From Lycocorax pyrrhopterus obiensis (taxonomy: Eukaryota; Chordata; Aves; Passeriformes; Paradisaeidae): a DNA stretch of 64,000 bases. The stretch's first letter is position 1. Each line of letters starts with the position of its first letter. Location: positions 53,334,975 to 53,398,974 of the forward strand of contig JACSVZ010000007.1 of assembly GCA_014706295.1 (NCBI GenBank). The letters run 5' to 3'. Below the pieces are notes generated by a model, which searched no databases, was not told where the DNA came from, and worked only from the letters and a program-made list of their open reading frames with translations. This document shows, piece after piece, positions 1-11,560 of this stretch. Both the position numbers and the translations under genes were made by a program.

Positions 1-609
1 CTTGTGTTACAGTAGCACACTGAACATTCAATTAAGCTGAAGCACTCTGATCCCAGGTGATACACAAACACCCACAGTGGCATAATCCCTTCTTACCAGA
101 GCTTGCATCAAGCAAGACCTTGAATCATGTAGGGGGAAAAAAGTTTTAAAATTCAGCAAACAAAACATGGGAAAGAATCCAAAGGGAGCCCAAGGGATTT
201 AAACTGGATTACAAAAAGAGTCAGTGGAAAAGCAAGGAAGACTGGTTGCCTGTCCTTTCTATTAACCCATTCTGCCTGTTGATGAACTTTGGGCCAAACC
301 CACACCACACAGTATGAATGATAATTGAGTGAATGAAGTAAAAAGCTTACCTGCTAAATACAGTGAACAACTGCCACTGTGTTTCTACTCATGGAGATTC
401 CATACACTGCAGTAAAAATACTTAGTGTGCAGAAGGCAGGAATCACAAGTGCTCCACTTGCAACTCTTGTTTTTAATAAGAGTTCTGTAGGAAAATGCCA
501 TAAACAGGAACACAGAATCACTCCAGAGGTTACCCATTTCCCCTCATCCCACAGTACAGCAGGCTCAGTTATAACCATGTCATTCCTAACAGATGTTTGT
601 CTCATCTGT
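1..609. other. unique AT-rich sequence, no gene recognised
   Basis: No repeat family or gene is recognised. A 92-codon minus-strand open frame covers 354-632, but its protein is not familiar and such a length is expected by chance. On the minus strand a good donor (AGCAG|GTAAGC, exon edge at 351) lies 56 nt after an acceptor with a short T tract (edge at 406). All three frames of that 56-nt segment carry stops, so it could at most be a non-coding exon. Confidence 0.5.
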
Positions 610-1520
610 TGATGGATGCTCCAAGCTAACATTAGGCAATCTGTTCCAGCACTTCACCTCCTTTGTCATTAGAACTGTTTTCCTTACTTCTAATCAGAAC
701 CTTTCTTGTTACAGTTTACGCTATTAGTTCTTCTCCCACTATGTCCTCTCTTCGGTCTTCTCTTCTGTAGGTTAATAAGATTCGTTCTGATCTCTCCTTA
801 AAAATCACCTTTTAACATTCAGCTTCAGACTCACTGTTACCTTAGAGCTTTTCTACAGTTTCTGCTTGGGTTGTCCATTCTGCATTTGCACGGCTGATTA
901 TTCCTGGCTAAGTGCAATAACTTCTACTTGTCTGTCAAACAATCCTTGAACTTCATTTCTAAATGTATTTTTGAATTCTAATTATTTTCTTTAGTGCATA
1001 TAGAGTTAGTGTCAACTGCAAATTTTATAAGCTTATTCAATACCATCATAAAGGACACTACTTAAAACCTTGAATACTGGGAGGGCTCAACAGATACTCA
1101 TTCAATACGTCAAAGAACTACTGCAAAGTACTATTTAGACACACTTATTAAGCCCCTTTTGCACCCACTCAACAGTAGCTTAATTGAGAATATTTGCCTT
1201 GATTCTCATTAGAATGCCATATAAAGCAATATCAAAGATCTTACTAAAATCTGCATAGACTTGCTAACTCTTCTGTATCCAGGGTCTGCTGCTCTGTTGT
1301 GGATTGGCTTGACACAGTTTGACAACAGACACAATTTGCTTCTGACTGTTATTCATACATTGGGTGCTGTTCTCTGTATATTCTATGTGTTTAAAATTAG
1401 GTTGGTTGCAATTTCTCCAGAATTTGGAGGGAAATTGTATTTATATGGATCAGTCTATTCTTTCTAACATTTCTTTCCCCTCCTTTTTAAAGCTAGTCGC
1501 TACCTTTTTCCTTTTTCTCA
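610..1520 (-). mobile_element. ancient CR1-family LINE relic, antisense, 3' UTR to RT
   Basis: Read on the + strand, phrases follow the antisense order of the old amniote (turtle/crocodile-like) CR1 consensus. GGCAATCTGTTCCAGCACTT near 635 belongs to the 3' UTR, CTCTTCGGTCTTCTCTTC near 752 lies upstream of it in the element, GTCAACTGCAAATTTTATAA near 1012 is the RT region around the catalytic box, ACTAAAATCTGCATAGACT near 1245 matches the K-A-F-D-x-V segment, and CCCCTCCTTTTTAAAGCTAG near 1477 is further upstream in RT. Many indels and substitutions make it much more diverged than the other CR1 copies here. The order is seen directly; the family assignment is from memory. Both ends are approximate, and no frame remains open. 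Confidence 0.7.
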
Positions 1521-2039
1521 CCTATCTTCAGTCAGTTATCAATTACTAATTATTCTGAGCCTCATTTTCTTTAAATATCTCTAAAGGTGTTACATAAATT
1601 CCAGACAATCTGAAACCACTAACTTAGCTAAATTCCATGCAGTTAAAACCTGTAACTTAATGAAAGTACACAGAGAAGCACAAAGGTTCATTTTGCAATT
1701 TACTGAGTTTTTAAAGTGTTTTATTTTGCAAGTTTAATTGCCCCTTCAATAAAACCTTTCTCCCCTTTTTAAACAATTGGGTGAAATGGCTGGTTATTTT
1801 TAGCAGCATGTGTTATTTATTGCCTAGGAACAAAGCTGGATCATTCACATACAGATTTTGTCTTATGGCTATGAGGAATAAATATCCTGTTTGGATTCTC
1901 TGATGACTAAAAAAGGATGAGTTCACATCTTCCCTTTCCAAAAACTATAGCACTATTCAGAAATATCAGTGAAATGCTGTATCTGAACTAATTAAACCTA
2001 TTGCACAGAGCTATTTATCCCAGGCACAAAGCACTGTTA
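1521..2039. other. unique sequence between CR1 pieces
   Basis: AT-rich, with no open frame, repeat or splice-site pair worth reporting. It may contain further undetectable 5' parts of the ancient element to its left. Confidence 0.4.
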
Positions 2040-2172
2040 CAGAATCACTGAATTAACTAGGTTGGAAAAGACCTTGGAGATCATCAAGTCCACCCTATGA
2101 CCTATCACCACCTTACAAACTAAACCATGGCACTAAGTGTCACATCTAGTCTTTAAGCATCAATGCTTTCAG
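2040..2172 (-). mobile_element. CR1 LINE 3' end, antisense
   Basis: The + strand begins with CAGAATCACTGAATTAACTA and runs into the motif GGTTGGAAAAGACCTTGGAG, then ATCATCAAGTCCACCCTATG. This is the reverse complement of an avian CR1 3' UTR including its terminal octamer repeat. The following stretch (ACTAAACCATGGCACTAAGT) is also typical. Only about 130 bp survive, which is the usual severe 5' truncation of this family. Divergence from the remembered consensus is modest. The left edge is the element's true 3' terminus; the right edge is approximate. Confidence 0.9.
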
Positions 2173-3839
2173 ATGGCAAATAAAAATCTTCAAAGACAGT
2201 TCAGAGGGGTTTTTTTGCACAGTGAGGCATCATTGACTTCAGGCAGAGCCAGGTCAGATACAAAAATGGCAGTGCCTTCCATCTACTTCCTTTCCTCCCC
2301 AAGATAAGCAAATACAAAGCCAAGGTTCATCTAAGTATAGACTTCAGCAAATGAAAATGTTACTTACACACTTTTATACAAGTCTTGACACCTGCTTACT
2401 ACTAAATTCCATGACTCCGCAATTTATGAGAGTCCAAAAATTCCCACCTACCTTGGCAACACAATCCACACATTGAAAGTGGAAAAAGATTTAGAAGAAA
2501 TAGTCACAGTCATCATCAACCTCCTGTGATACTCAGCTAGTTCCCTTTCCATCCTACATTCAATGCAGCGAGAGTAATTAACAAGTCACTTATTTCTCAG
2601 TGAATCTATATCTCCAAGAATTTTAAAAAACAAAAAAGAGTTCATTGTGAAAACTTAAATCATTTTCATACTGCATAATAAGAACTCTACATGGGAATAT
2701 TTAGGTGGAATTGCCTCATTTATTTTATTCTTTTTCAGCTGCTGATAAACATGTGTCTAATGATTCTAAATTCTATTAATCTCCTGACCACCAACCACAA
2801 CCTTTCAATCTAAGGCCCAAACTACTCAATAGCATCCCTGTAAGTACAGTTGTTTTCAAAACAAGAGATTATGGAATAAACTCTGGGCAGGAGGACAAAC
2901 CTATAAACAATTCAGACAATGTGTTATACAAAGATTGGTTGGAATATCAAAGAAACTGTCAAAAGTTATGCAGCCACCAGTTAAAGTGACTTGTGTACAT
3001 TAATTCAAGAAAAAGTTGGATTATGCTTTGGAAAAGAAGGAAATACTACAATGCAGCAGCCACTAGCTTTTTTTTTTTCCTCCTTTTTTTTGCAGTTGGG
3101 ATTATGGTTAGACTGTTCCACACAGTTAACAAGCATACTACAATTAGCAAACTTTCTTCTTTCATTTTCTGTAATCTGCAAGAAAGTTTCCCATGGTTTT
3201 ACAAGGCTGACCAGTTGGTTCCTTTTGCAAGACTACATTTATATCTCTACTTGCTGAAGTAAACATGCCTCTTTTTTTTGGCTTAAGAATGCCTAGCAGC
3301 ACTTTAAAAAGAAATTTGAGCCTGAAAAAACAGATGAGAAAGACAAGATAAAGTAGAGCATCTTAATGAGTACATAATTCAATAGATACCTGGAGAACAG
3401 AAAAATTGAAACAAGGAGCATCTTCATTTGTGACATGCATGTTCCACCCTTTTGTGGTCATCTGGACTTATTACACAGCAGGAAAAACAATTAGATACAG
3501 GATAAATCGTTCAGGGAAAAGAAAAACAACATGAAAAGTCAAATGCAAATTCATTTTTCACCAAACTTTTGTGTCATAATAAAACTGATAAAAATTGTTT
3601 TTGTTGGAGAAGTGATCGCTAAGTTTGCCAGAAAATTAAAACACTAAGATAATCACCAACACAGGAAAGAAGAAAAAGCAAAAGAGGAAAAAAAAAAGAG
3701 GTTTCCTGAAGCTTCAAACTTTTCATTGGGAAAGAGAAAAATAAGAAGGCTCAAAGATTCCTGATATCAGTAAAGTTCTGTCATTCACTCCAGCTGTCCT
3801 CCTGGTGCCACAAACAGAAGTACTAAATACAGAGGAAGT
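2173..3839. other. unique AT-rich sequence, no gene recognised
   Basis: No repeat family is recognised. The notable part is 3067-3095, a long pyrimidine run ending in TTTTGCAG, which would make an excellent plus-strand 3' splice site. Two frames stay open for over 50 codons after it (stops at 3257 and 3262). No donor with a good consensus follows within 200 bp, and neither translation is recognised, so no gene is called. Confidence 0.4.
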
Positions 3840-3888
3840 GGTCAGAGTCCTGAAGGTTATGTGACTGGATTGCAGTGACCATGAGATA

Positions 3889-4194
3889 GTGGAATTTGGG
3901 ATCCTGAGGGGAGAGAATCAGGCAAGAAGCAGAATCACAACATTAGACTTCAGAACAGCAGATTTGGCCTGTTTAAGAACCTGTTCAGGAAGAATCCTGT
4001 GGGAGACAGTCCTGGAGCATAGAGGGGTCTGGGACAGAGGGTTAATTTTCAAAGATCACCTCATCTATGCTCCAAAACTGTCTATCCCTACATGCAGGAA
4101 CTCAAGCAAAGGTGGCAGGAAGCCTGAATGGATGAAAAGGGTGCTCCCGACAAAACTCAAACACAAAGTACACAAGACATGGAAACAGAGGTAG
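3889..4194 (+). pseudogene. CR1 ORF2 remnant (endonuclease-RT linker region)
   Basis: A 101-codon open stretch of the decayed CR1 polyprotein. The recognisable blocks are TTLDFRTADL (residues about 18-27), an I-L-W-E-T-V-L-E block (about 36-43), LIFKDHL (about 52-58) and SSKGGRKPEWM (about 72-82), in the same order and spacing as CR1 ORF2. The ATG at 3889 is an internal methionine, not a real start, since the homologous reading continues upstream from about 3870. It ends at a stop created by drift; the homologous sequence continues in another frame. No function is expected. Confidence 0.85.
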
Positions 4195-4394
4195 GTGGAC
4201 CTAGGAAGAATACAAAGACACTGTTCAATCACACAGAGATCAGATTAGGAAAGCCAAAGCCCACCAGCAGCTGAAGGATGGGAAAGGGAACAAGAAAAGC
4301 CTCTACAAGTACAGAGGCAGCAAAAGGAAAACCAGGGGAAAAGTGGGCCAGCTGCTGAAAGATACAGGGTGCATCAAAAAGGCCAGCTCACTCA

Positions 4395-4629
4395 TCTTGA
4401 TGTGGGAAAGACATTTTTCACAATAAGAACAATCAGTCCCTGTAACAACCTCCTAAGGGATGCAGTAGAGCCCCCATCACTGGAGCTTTTCAAAACACAA
4501 GTGAATGAGGAGCTAGAAAATCTCCTCTAGAGTCCTTTTTCTGCAAAAGGCTGGACCATTCATGTTCTTTCAGTGTCCTTCTCAATATGTGCTGTTCTAT
4601 GGTACCCGGATTCTGTGATTCTATGATTT
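4395..4629 (+). mobile_element. nested CR1 LINE 3' end, sense
   Basis: A short CR1 3' UTR starts near GGGAAAGACATTTTTCACAA and contains AACAATCAGTCCCTGTAACA and the CACTGGAGCTTTTCAAAACA block. It finishes with the octamer-like tail TTCTGTGATTCTATGATTTT. It sits inside the ORF2 region of the flanking CR1, whose coding order is interrupted and then resumes. The sequence just before (AGCTCACTCAT) and just after (ATACTCAATGCC) are imperfect copies of the same target, which suggests a short target duplication. It must be younger than its host copy. Confidence 0.85.
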
Positions 4630-4894
4630 TATACTCAATGCCTTCTTTACCTCAGTCTTCACTAGGAAAGAGGTTTACCTTGATGAATCCCAGGCCCCAG
4701 ACACCAGTGAGAAAGTCTGGACCAAGGACTACTCTTCCACCAAGGGTAACTAACATTAGGGAACACTTAACCAAACTGGACACCTATGAGTCCATGGGAC
4801 TTAAAAAGATGCACACATTTGTGTTGGCCAATGTCATTGTGAGACAATTCTCAATTATCTATGAAAGCTAAGGGTTCTCAGAACAGGTTTCCAA

Positions 4895-5092
4895 GTGGGA
4901 AAAATTCTGATTCCTGTCTTTAAGAAAAGCAAGAATGAGATTTTGGAGAACTACAGACCAGTCAGCCTCACCTTGGTCCATGGGAAGGTGTTGAAGCAAA
5001 TCTTGGAAGCCATTTCCAAACATACCCGGGACAAGAAAGTGACAGACAGTTGTCAGTATGGATTTAGGAAGAGGAAATCACCCCTTCTATGA
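4895..5092 (+). pseudogene. CR1 reverse transcriptase remnant (N-terminal palm/finger part)
   Basis: A 65-codon open stretch with the non-LTR RT signature NYRPVSLT at about residues 19-26 and QYGFRKRKS at about residues 54-62, the expected spacing for CR1. It is the continuation of the host CR1 copy after the nested insertion. The catalytic aspartates lie further downstream in the family and are missing, because the copy ends near 5280. The remnant is non-functional; the first ATG is arbitrary. Confidence 0.85.
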
Positions 5093-5591
5093 TAAGATTA
5101 GTCTGGTGGACAGGCAGTGGATGTAATTTATTTTGACTTTGGAAGGGCTTTTGACACTATCTCCAATATCATTCTTACAGGAAAACTGATGAATATGAGC
5201 TAAATAAGTGGAGAGGAAGGTGGACTGACAACTGGCTGAATGGCTCAAAGGGTTGCAATCAGTGGTAGGAAGTCCAGGCGAAGAAAACAGAACCCTTATT
5301 ACTACACCCCCACTTAATTAGTAAATAAGCCAGAATGAGAAATGAGCAATGTCTGTCAGGTAGCTGTAGTATTACATCATCAGATGATGTTCTACATGCT
5401 GGAGGCAAAATCTATCAGGTTTAAATTAAGATACAGAGTAGATTTACTAGAAAGCTTTTGTTTTCTTGATTCAAGCATTTATCATAATTTTAGACTAACA
5501 GCTAGAGTTCATCTTTTGTAATGATAAATTATGGCTGGATGAAACTTGTCTGGGCCTGCCCTTTATTTCATTCTTAGTTGCATTCTCTTAG

Positions 5592-5645
5592 TCTTTGAGG
5601 AACAAGTAGTCAAATTAGGAAGTCGTCTTACAAAATGGTTTACAA
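5592..5645 (+). other. candidate small exon (54 nt, unrecognised)
   Basis: The segment is preceded by a strong pyrimidine tract ending CATTCTCTTAG and followed by the donor ACAA|GTAAGC. One frame is open throughout, splitting a codon after its first base at both ends (phase 1-1), and encodes FEEQVVKLGSRLTKWFT. The other two frames contain stops. The peptide is not recognised. Short segments of this quality arise by chance in AT-rich DNA, so this is a hypothesis only. Confidence 0.15.
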
Positions 5646-8600
5646 GTAAGCAGAGTTATTTCAGCAAACAATGGAAAAGTCCAGTTGCTGAATATCTATT
5701 CATAAGAGAAGAAAATAAAATGAGATTGTTTGAAAAAAAAAAACATCATGCCAAAAGGTCTTCACAGTGATGGAGATGCCACAGTGATGTAGTGATCTAC
5801 ATTGGCATGAGGTAAAAAATTATACATCGAAGCTCCAGAGAGCAAAAGATTCATAGTTTCACTCTCAGGATGTTACTAGAAACAAAGTTGTAGAAGAAAA
5901 TAAAGACCAAATACTAAACTGTGGACAAAGGTCTTGGAGAAAGGCAGCATTTCTAAAAGAGAAAGCCTGAGATAGTATCTGTAAGCAATGCTAACGACAA
6001 GGGAGAATGGGAGAACTGCGCCTGTACATGTTTATTATTGCCAAATAGGCTGAAAAAAAAAATCAGCATCACTGCTATGGTATTTTCTTTCACTGGACCT
6101 AAAGGACAGCAGCAGCGGAATCTGCTGTTTGTGTTAAAGTGTCAGGAGGGGAAAGATCAAAGACATGGAAACATCTGCTTTAAGAAGCCACTTGAAAAAT
6201 AATTATGCAATAGCCTGTGAAAAACATCTGTTAAAAATGCTGCTGTCCACCCATCAAATAGAAGAAAGACACTTCAAGAAAATATAAGAGAGACCAGGAG
6301 AAGATCAGTGCTCATTTTTCTCTTGGAACAACCATTACCTCAAATCTAAACTGAAACCCAAAGGTAAGTTTAGCAAAAGAAATATATGACAGAAGCAAGA
6401 AGCACGATAGACCACCACTGAACAGATGGTACAACCTGTTATTACATAATCAACACAAACAGAGCCAGAAACCATGCTTAGCATGTACTCTTTCTGAAGA
6501 CAAACAAATTGCTTCCTGGGAATTTTGAGCCCTCTCATTCACAGAATCTAAGGCTTTGCATTTAGTCACGGAGTTCTCTGTTCTACAAGAGCAAGGCTAT
6601 TCCAGCACAGAGCCTCCCTGCCAATCACTCAGAGGAACCTAAGTTCACATCTCCACTGATTGTATGTGATTGATTTAACATTCAAATCTTTCAGGAGGAC
6701 TACTGAGCCCACTACAGCGTTGTGTTGACATGATTCTACCTGGATAGTAAAAAATGCTCTCTCCTTATCACTTTGATGTGCTGTACACACTCGATAGCTC
6801 ATTCAATACTGGAATACATGTCCTGACATAGGGGATTTTATCTAAAGCATTTTAATCAGCAATTAAGACAGAGAGTGTGTATGTGCTGATCCCAGGCTCC
6901 TGCTGATTAGCAGAACTACGAGGTTTAACACTTTTCTACCCTGTGCCTACAACTTTAGCCAAAGTAAAGGAAGAGTTCACATCTTAGTTCTTAAAAAGCC
7001 CAAATAGCAACACCTGACACTTTCCAACTTCGGCATCAAATACTCAGCATAGCTAACTTCTTCTACATATCAAATAGCATTTTGATGAGATTCTACATTG
7101 CATGGGACAGAAAGAGGCTGGGTATGAGACCCCTGCCTCTCTTGTATCCTCATGTTCATGTTCAAATTCAGTTGCATAAGAAAATCTGCCCTACCTGCCA
7201 AAAGAAGTTCCCCTTGGGCCTCAGAACAGACCCCTCAAATTCATTCTGATGTGTTGCTGCATTTGCCTCACAAGTGGATTTGTCAGTAGGAAGCAAACCA
7301 CTTGCTACAGATACAAAATAGTATATAATATGCTTTGAGATCCTCGGGGGTAAGGAACAAGACACAGTAATATAAAACATAATTTTTATATCAATAAAAG
7401 AATTACTTCAACATATAGTCACCTTGCAGCTTATCTGTCAGAAGAAAATAGAACAAAGGGAGGAGGTGGGGTTTTAAACATGCCCAAAATAACTTTAAAG
7501 CAGATTTTTAATCCATAGTAATTCACAAGAATTATATTCTGAAAACGATGGTTTGGAAGAAGCATCATTACAATGTTTCCTGTGCTTGCTTTTATAAATA
7601 AAGAATTTTTATTAAAAGTTTTAGGGTCTGTTAGTCCAAGTTCTTTTCTGACCTGTCAACAGTGCCTAATGCAGATGGTTTAATAATTGTTTTGTTTTCT
7701 CTAATTTTTTCTTTTAAAGGAACATTTAGTGAACCCAAAATTCAACCCCAGTCTTCAGGGTTTGGTAAAAAACATCCATGGTTTTCTGCCTAAAAGCATT
7801 TACAGATGAGGAGTAAAATGCACTGAGTATGACAGATTTAGGTATTTGTCAAGGAGTGGGAGGGCAGGTGGGAGAAGCTATGAGTATGTGCTGCTGTCCT
7901 CAAGTGTTTCCTTGAAATCCACAGACTCCTAGCAGTGTTCCAAAACAAGATCAATGTCAATCTTAAACATTCTCTTGCACATAGAAGATCTCTCTTTTAA
8001 TTCCCATGGAAGAATACATGTTTTGGAGATCCGGGAAGGAAATTTATGAAAGTACAGCTGTTCTATTCCCTAGGTTAATATGACAGAGGAAGAGCTCTGC
8101 ATATCACTTCACTTTAACTGGAAAAGAGAAAAGATATTGAACTATACTGCCCTTTGAATATTTTGCTCAATTAAACAATGCAAAATTTGGCTCAAGTGAC
8201 CCATCTTCAAATTCCTCTCTCCTACAGCTGGAATGCAGAGAAGATCAACTGAAGAGCAACTTAAATATTTTAGCAGAGCATTATATATTCTGGTTTTGTG
8301 CCTTAAAGTACGTGGAAGTCTATATTATGGAATAGGATTCCTGGGTTAGAGCAGGTTTGTCTGTGGCATTTGGGAAGTGTAGCAATTGGCTTCAGTACAG
8401 AATTTCCACAGCTAACATAGGTCTCGTGTGTCAGACCAATTTCCATGTCAGTAGACCAGCACATGCATGTAAATGCTGTACGGTTGCTCCCTGACTGTAA
8501 ATGATCTAGTAACAGTGCATTACAATGCTGCCACTGACTTCTAGCACCAGTTAATTTAGCAGTCAGTGTCATTTATTCAAAACCTTGGGTACCATGTAAT

Positions 8601-8653
8601 CTGTATTAAAAACAGAAATTGCCATCTAGGGACAATTTCAAGTTGCCTAGGAT

Positions 8654-8664
8654 GGGGGGGGGGG
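8654..8664 (+). repeat. poly-G run (11 nt)
   Basis: An uninterrupted run of 11 G within AT-rich sequence. A similar G10 run occurs at 46997-47006. Both are simple homopolymers with likely length polymorphism. Confidence 0.9.
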
Positions 8665-11560
8665 CGAATAACTATGCTTACTAATATATTTTGGGGTTTT
8701 TATAAGACAAACTAGAAAAGGAAATTCCAGCATCTTGACAGATGTTAAGACTGACCTACACAGAGAAGCTAATTTAGATTACAGTAGAGTATGAATTTAA
8801 ATGTAAATCTTCCTGATTAACCCCTGAGATAGCAACTTCTGGTATAATTTGTCTTGCACAGGCTTGCCTGAGAACTTGTGCAGAAAATTAATCTAAGGCA
8901 ATTTATCAGAAGAATCCTCTCTGGAATAATTTCCTATAACAAAATCCCTGGGACTTCTTGTTCAAATGATGTTAGTCTGTACATTCAAGTCCTTTTCTAC
9001 ACCTGGCTGGGCTGTCACCTACACCAGTTGTTCAGCTCCACGGGACTCTGCTCCCCAGCTCTACTAGTGAAGAAGCAAAAGAGTGATGGAGGCCCCCCTG
9101 TGCAGAGGGTCACACTTACATTTTCACCCAGCAGTGCTCTCTCTGCAGTTCACAGCCAAACTTCATGCACTTGGGTTAACACAATTCCTAGAAGACACTC
9201 AAGTAAAAGAATTAACCACTTTCTCACATATGAACAAGATGAAATCAACAGAACAGTGAGGCAAATTGTGTAATTCCTAACTTACTGAGCAGGGATTGCT
9301 CCTGTCCAGCAAATGGACTTTGGCCCATGCTATAAATCACCGCAAGCAGTGAAAACCCTGGAAAATCTTGGCCTCTCTGGAAGAAACAGATTTAATCTGG
9401 TCTTCAGACATTTGGGTGAGGAAAACACAATGTATAAAGCTGCTCACAGAAGGCTGTAAAAGACTTGTATTGTGTCATCTTCTGAAAGCATCACCTGATA
9501 GTCAGTTAAATGTACTCAGAGCACATGAAATCAGACAGGTTTGATTTCTGTCAGCTGCCTTATGAATCCTCTAGTCTCACCACTTGCTCATCTTATGGGT
9601 CTCAAAATATTATTTTAAGTTAATCAGCCTTCAACTAATATTATGTCCATTTCCACTCAGAAATCTTGTAGGATTTTCCAGCTTGTTCAGGTATGCTCCA
9701 AACTATCCACTTTACAGCAGAAGGAAATAACTTAACAGCTAAAGAACAATGATGTCACCAATTTTTCTTATATTTTTGCTACCAGCCAACATACAGATTA
9801 ATTTAGTTTGGTGGTTTTTTTACTATAAATCAATCTACAACAAACAAAAATATGCAGTTCCTTATCTGGGACACTAACGATGTGAACATAAAGTTCCACA
9901 GCACTTAGAATTTTGTGGAAACTATTAAAGGGTGGAATGAAACTCTATATATGAGTGGAGTCTTGCCAAGACACTTTAGCTCCCCGAGAGGACAGGTAAA
10001 ATTTAAACTAGCAGCATTTAGAATTCAAAGACAACACTTGAATCTCAGTGCAGTTTTTGAAACACTTTTGCTATTATTTCTTAGCTCCATATACCATTTT
10101 TAAGCATCTTCCCACTGCTAATGCATAAAAACAGTACATCTCTAGACATTGCAAGTAACCTGACTAATGAATTTTAATTTATTTGTACATCATGAGTGGA
10201 CTCTTGACAATGGGAAGGTAGAAAAATGAAGAATTTACTGTTTTCTTCCTTCAAAATTCTCCTTCTATCACTTTTTCATTTTCATTAAGGCTGAAATAGA
10301 TCTTGCATCAACGAAAGCACAAACCTCTGCAATTTGAAATAAAGCAGCAACTGCAATCAGGTGTAGCAGCACGAAATTCTTGTTCTCTGTGGACTGCACA
10401 TGTTCTCTAGCATCCCAGATCTGTAAGAGCAGAACTATGATAAGCTGGTTGTATCAGATCTTCTACACCTTATTAGCTACAGCAGTTCATTTTCTAATAC
10501 CTATTGTACTGCCACACCTGCATGACACTGCATCCTCTGTGCTACAGAGACAACCCTGTGGAGCACGTGAATCAGCAGAACATTGGGGTCTTAGCAACAT
10601 AAAAAGCCTCAGCAGTGCAGTCTCTGGGTCTTTGCACAGAGCATTTGAATCACCCCCTTGGATTTGGGTGTCTAGATTCTGCCTAAGTTTTTCTTTTTGC
10701 ACCTAAGTGCTTTTTTGGATCTCACTCTGAATTCTTACATATCATAAAACCTTTTCCAAAAACTCCATTAATTTCTCCAGCAATTACCAAAAGAACATGA
10801 GATTTTTTCACTAAACTACAAAACAAAGAACGTATTAAATTGTTTTTCTGGTTTTAGATGAACTATGAAAGAAAACACATCTGCAAAGTCAGCCTAAAAC
10901 ACTGGCTTGAGTGCTTAAACCACTTTATAATATAATATACATGTAGTGACTTCTGAGATCCTACTGTTGCTAGATCATAAAACCTATTGCTTAGCCGCTA
11001 TCAACAAATGTATATAGACACCTAATTAACCAGTTATATGCACACACTTTGCCTGTCCACACCAGGAAACACAAACACTGCACAAAACTCTTTGCAGTGT
11101 CCTCCACACTACTGAGAGATTACTCAGCATCCACATGAAAATACACCCCTTCTGCAAGAGAGCACAGGATTAAATAAATACTGCATGATCTAGAAACAGC
11201 GGGACATCTAGTCCAGGCAAGTATAATGACTTTGCTGTGTTTTCTTGGGAAACAAAAATACTCTCTTTCATCCTTTCAGAACCCCAAGATGGAGATAACC
11301 AGCATCATTTCTCAGGGCTGGTGTCATGAAATGAATTAAAATACTAAGTACAGCTTGCTAATATTAAATAAACCTGTTGGAATGAGAAAGCGTCCATATT
11401 CATAGGGCTTAATAAGGTCATTCTCCCCTTCTCTTTACCATGTAAAATAAGAAAACTCTAAAGGTTTTCAAGTCATCACCCTTACAGGAAGTAACTTTTA
11501 TTCCTCCTGGCAGACTTTTAGTATTCAAGCTGGAAGATGTGGGTTCTACTTTCATCTTCT

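Larger units (their letters stand above)
3840..5282 (+). mobile_element. CR1 LINE ORF2 fragment, sense, interrupted by a nested CR1
   Basis: A CR1 copy lacking its 5' end and its own 3' UTR. From 3870 it encodes the segment between endonuclease and reverse transcriptase, with TTLDFRTADL, then LIFKDHL and SSKGGRKPEWM. After a frameshift it continues to the K-x-K-x-R-G-K-V-G-Q-L-L segment near 4330. A second CR1 3' end occupies 4395-4629. The coding order then resumes at 4632 (LNAFFTSVFTRKE-like), and RT starts near 4900 with NYRPVSLT and QYGFRKRKS. The copy fades near 5280, before the catalytic FADD box. Stops and frameshifts are frequent, so it is dead. Ends are approximate. Confidence 0.9.
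5283..11560. other. unique AT-rich sequence, no gene recognised
   Basis: About 6.3 kb with no recognised gene or repeat family. It holds a G11 homopolymer at 8654-8664, scattered poly-A/T runs, and a 131-codon plus-strand frame at 8878-9273 whose translation has no recognisable domain. One candidate exon (5592-5645) is listed separately. A clean donor (CCAAAG|GTAAGT, edge at 6363) has no matching acceptor upstream. Confidence 0.4.

Noticed and set aside
8878..9273. 131-codon plus-strand open frame
   Set aside because: Unrecognised, of low-complexity flavour, and of chance-expected length.
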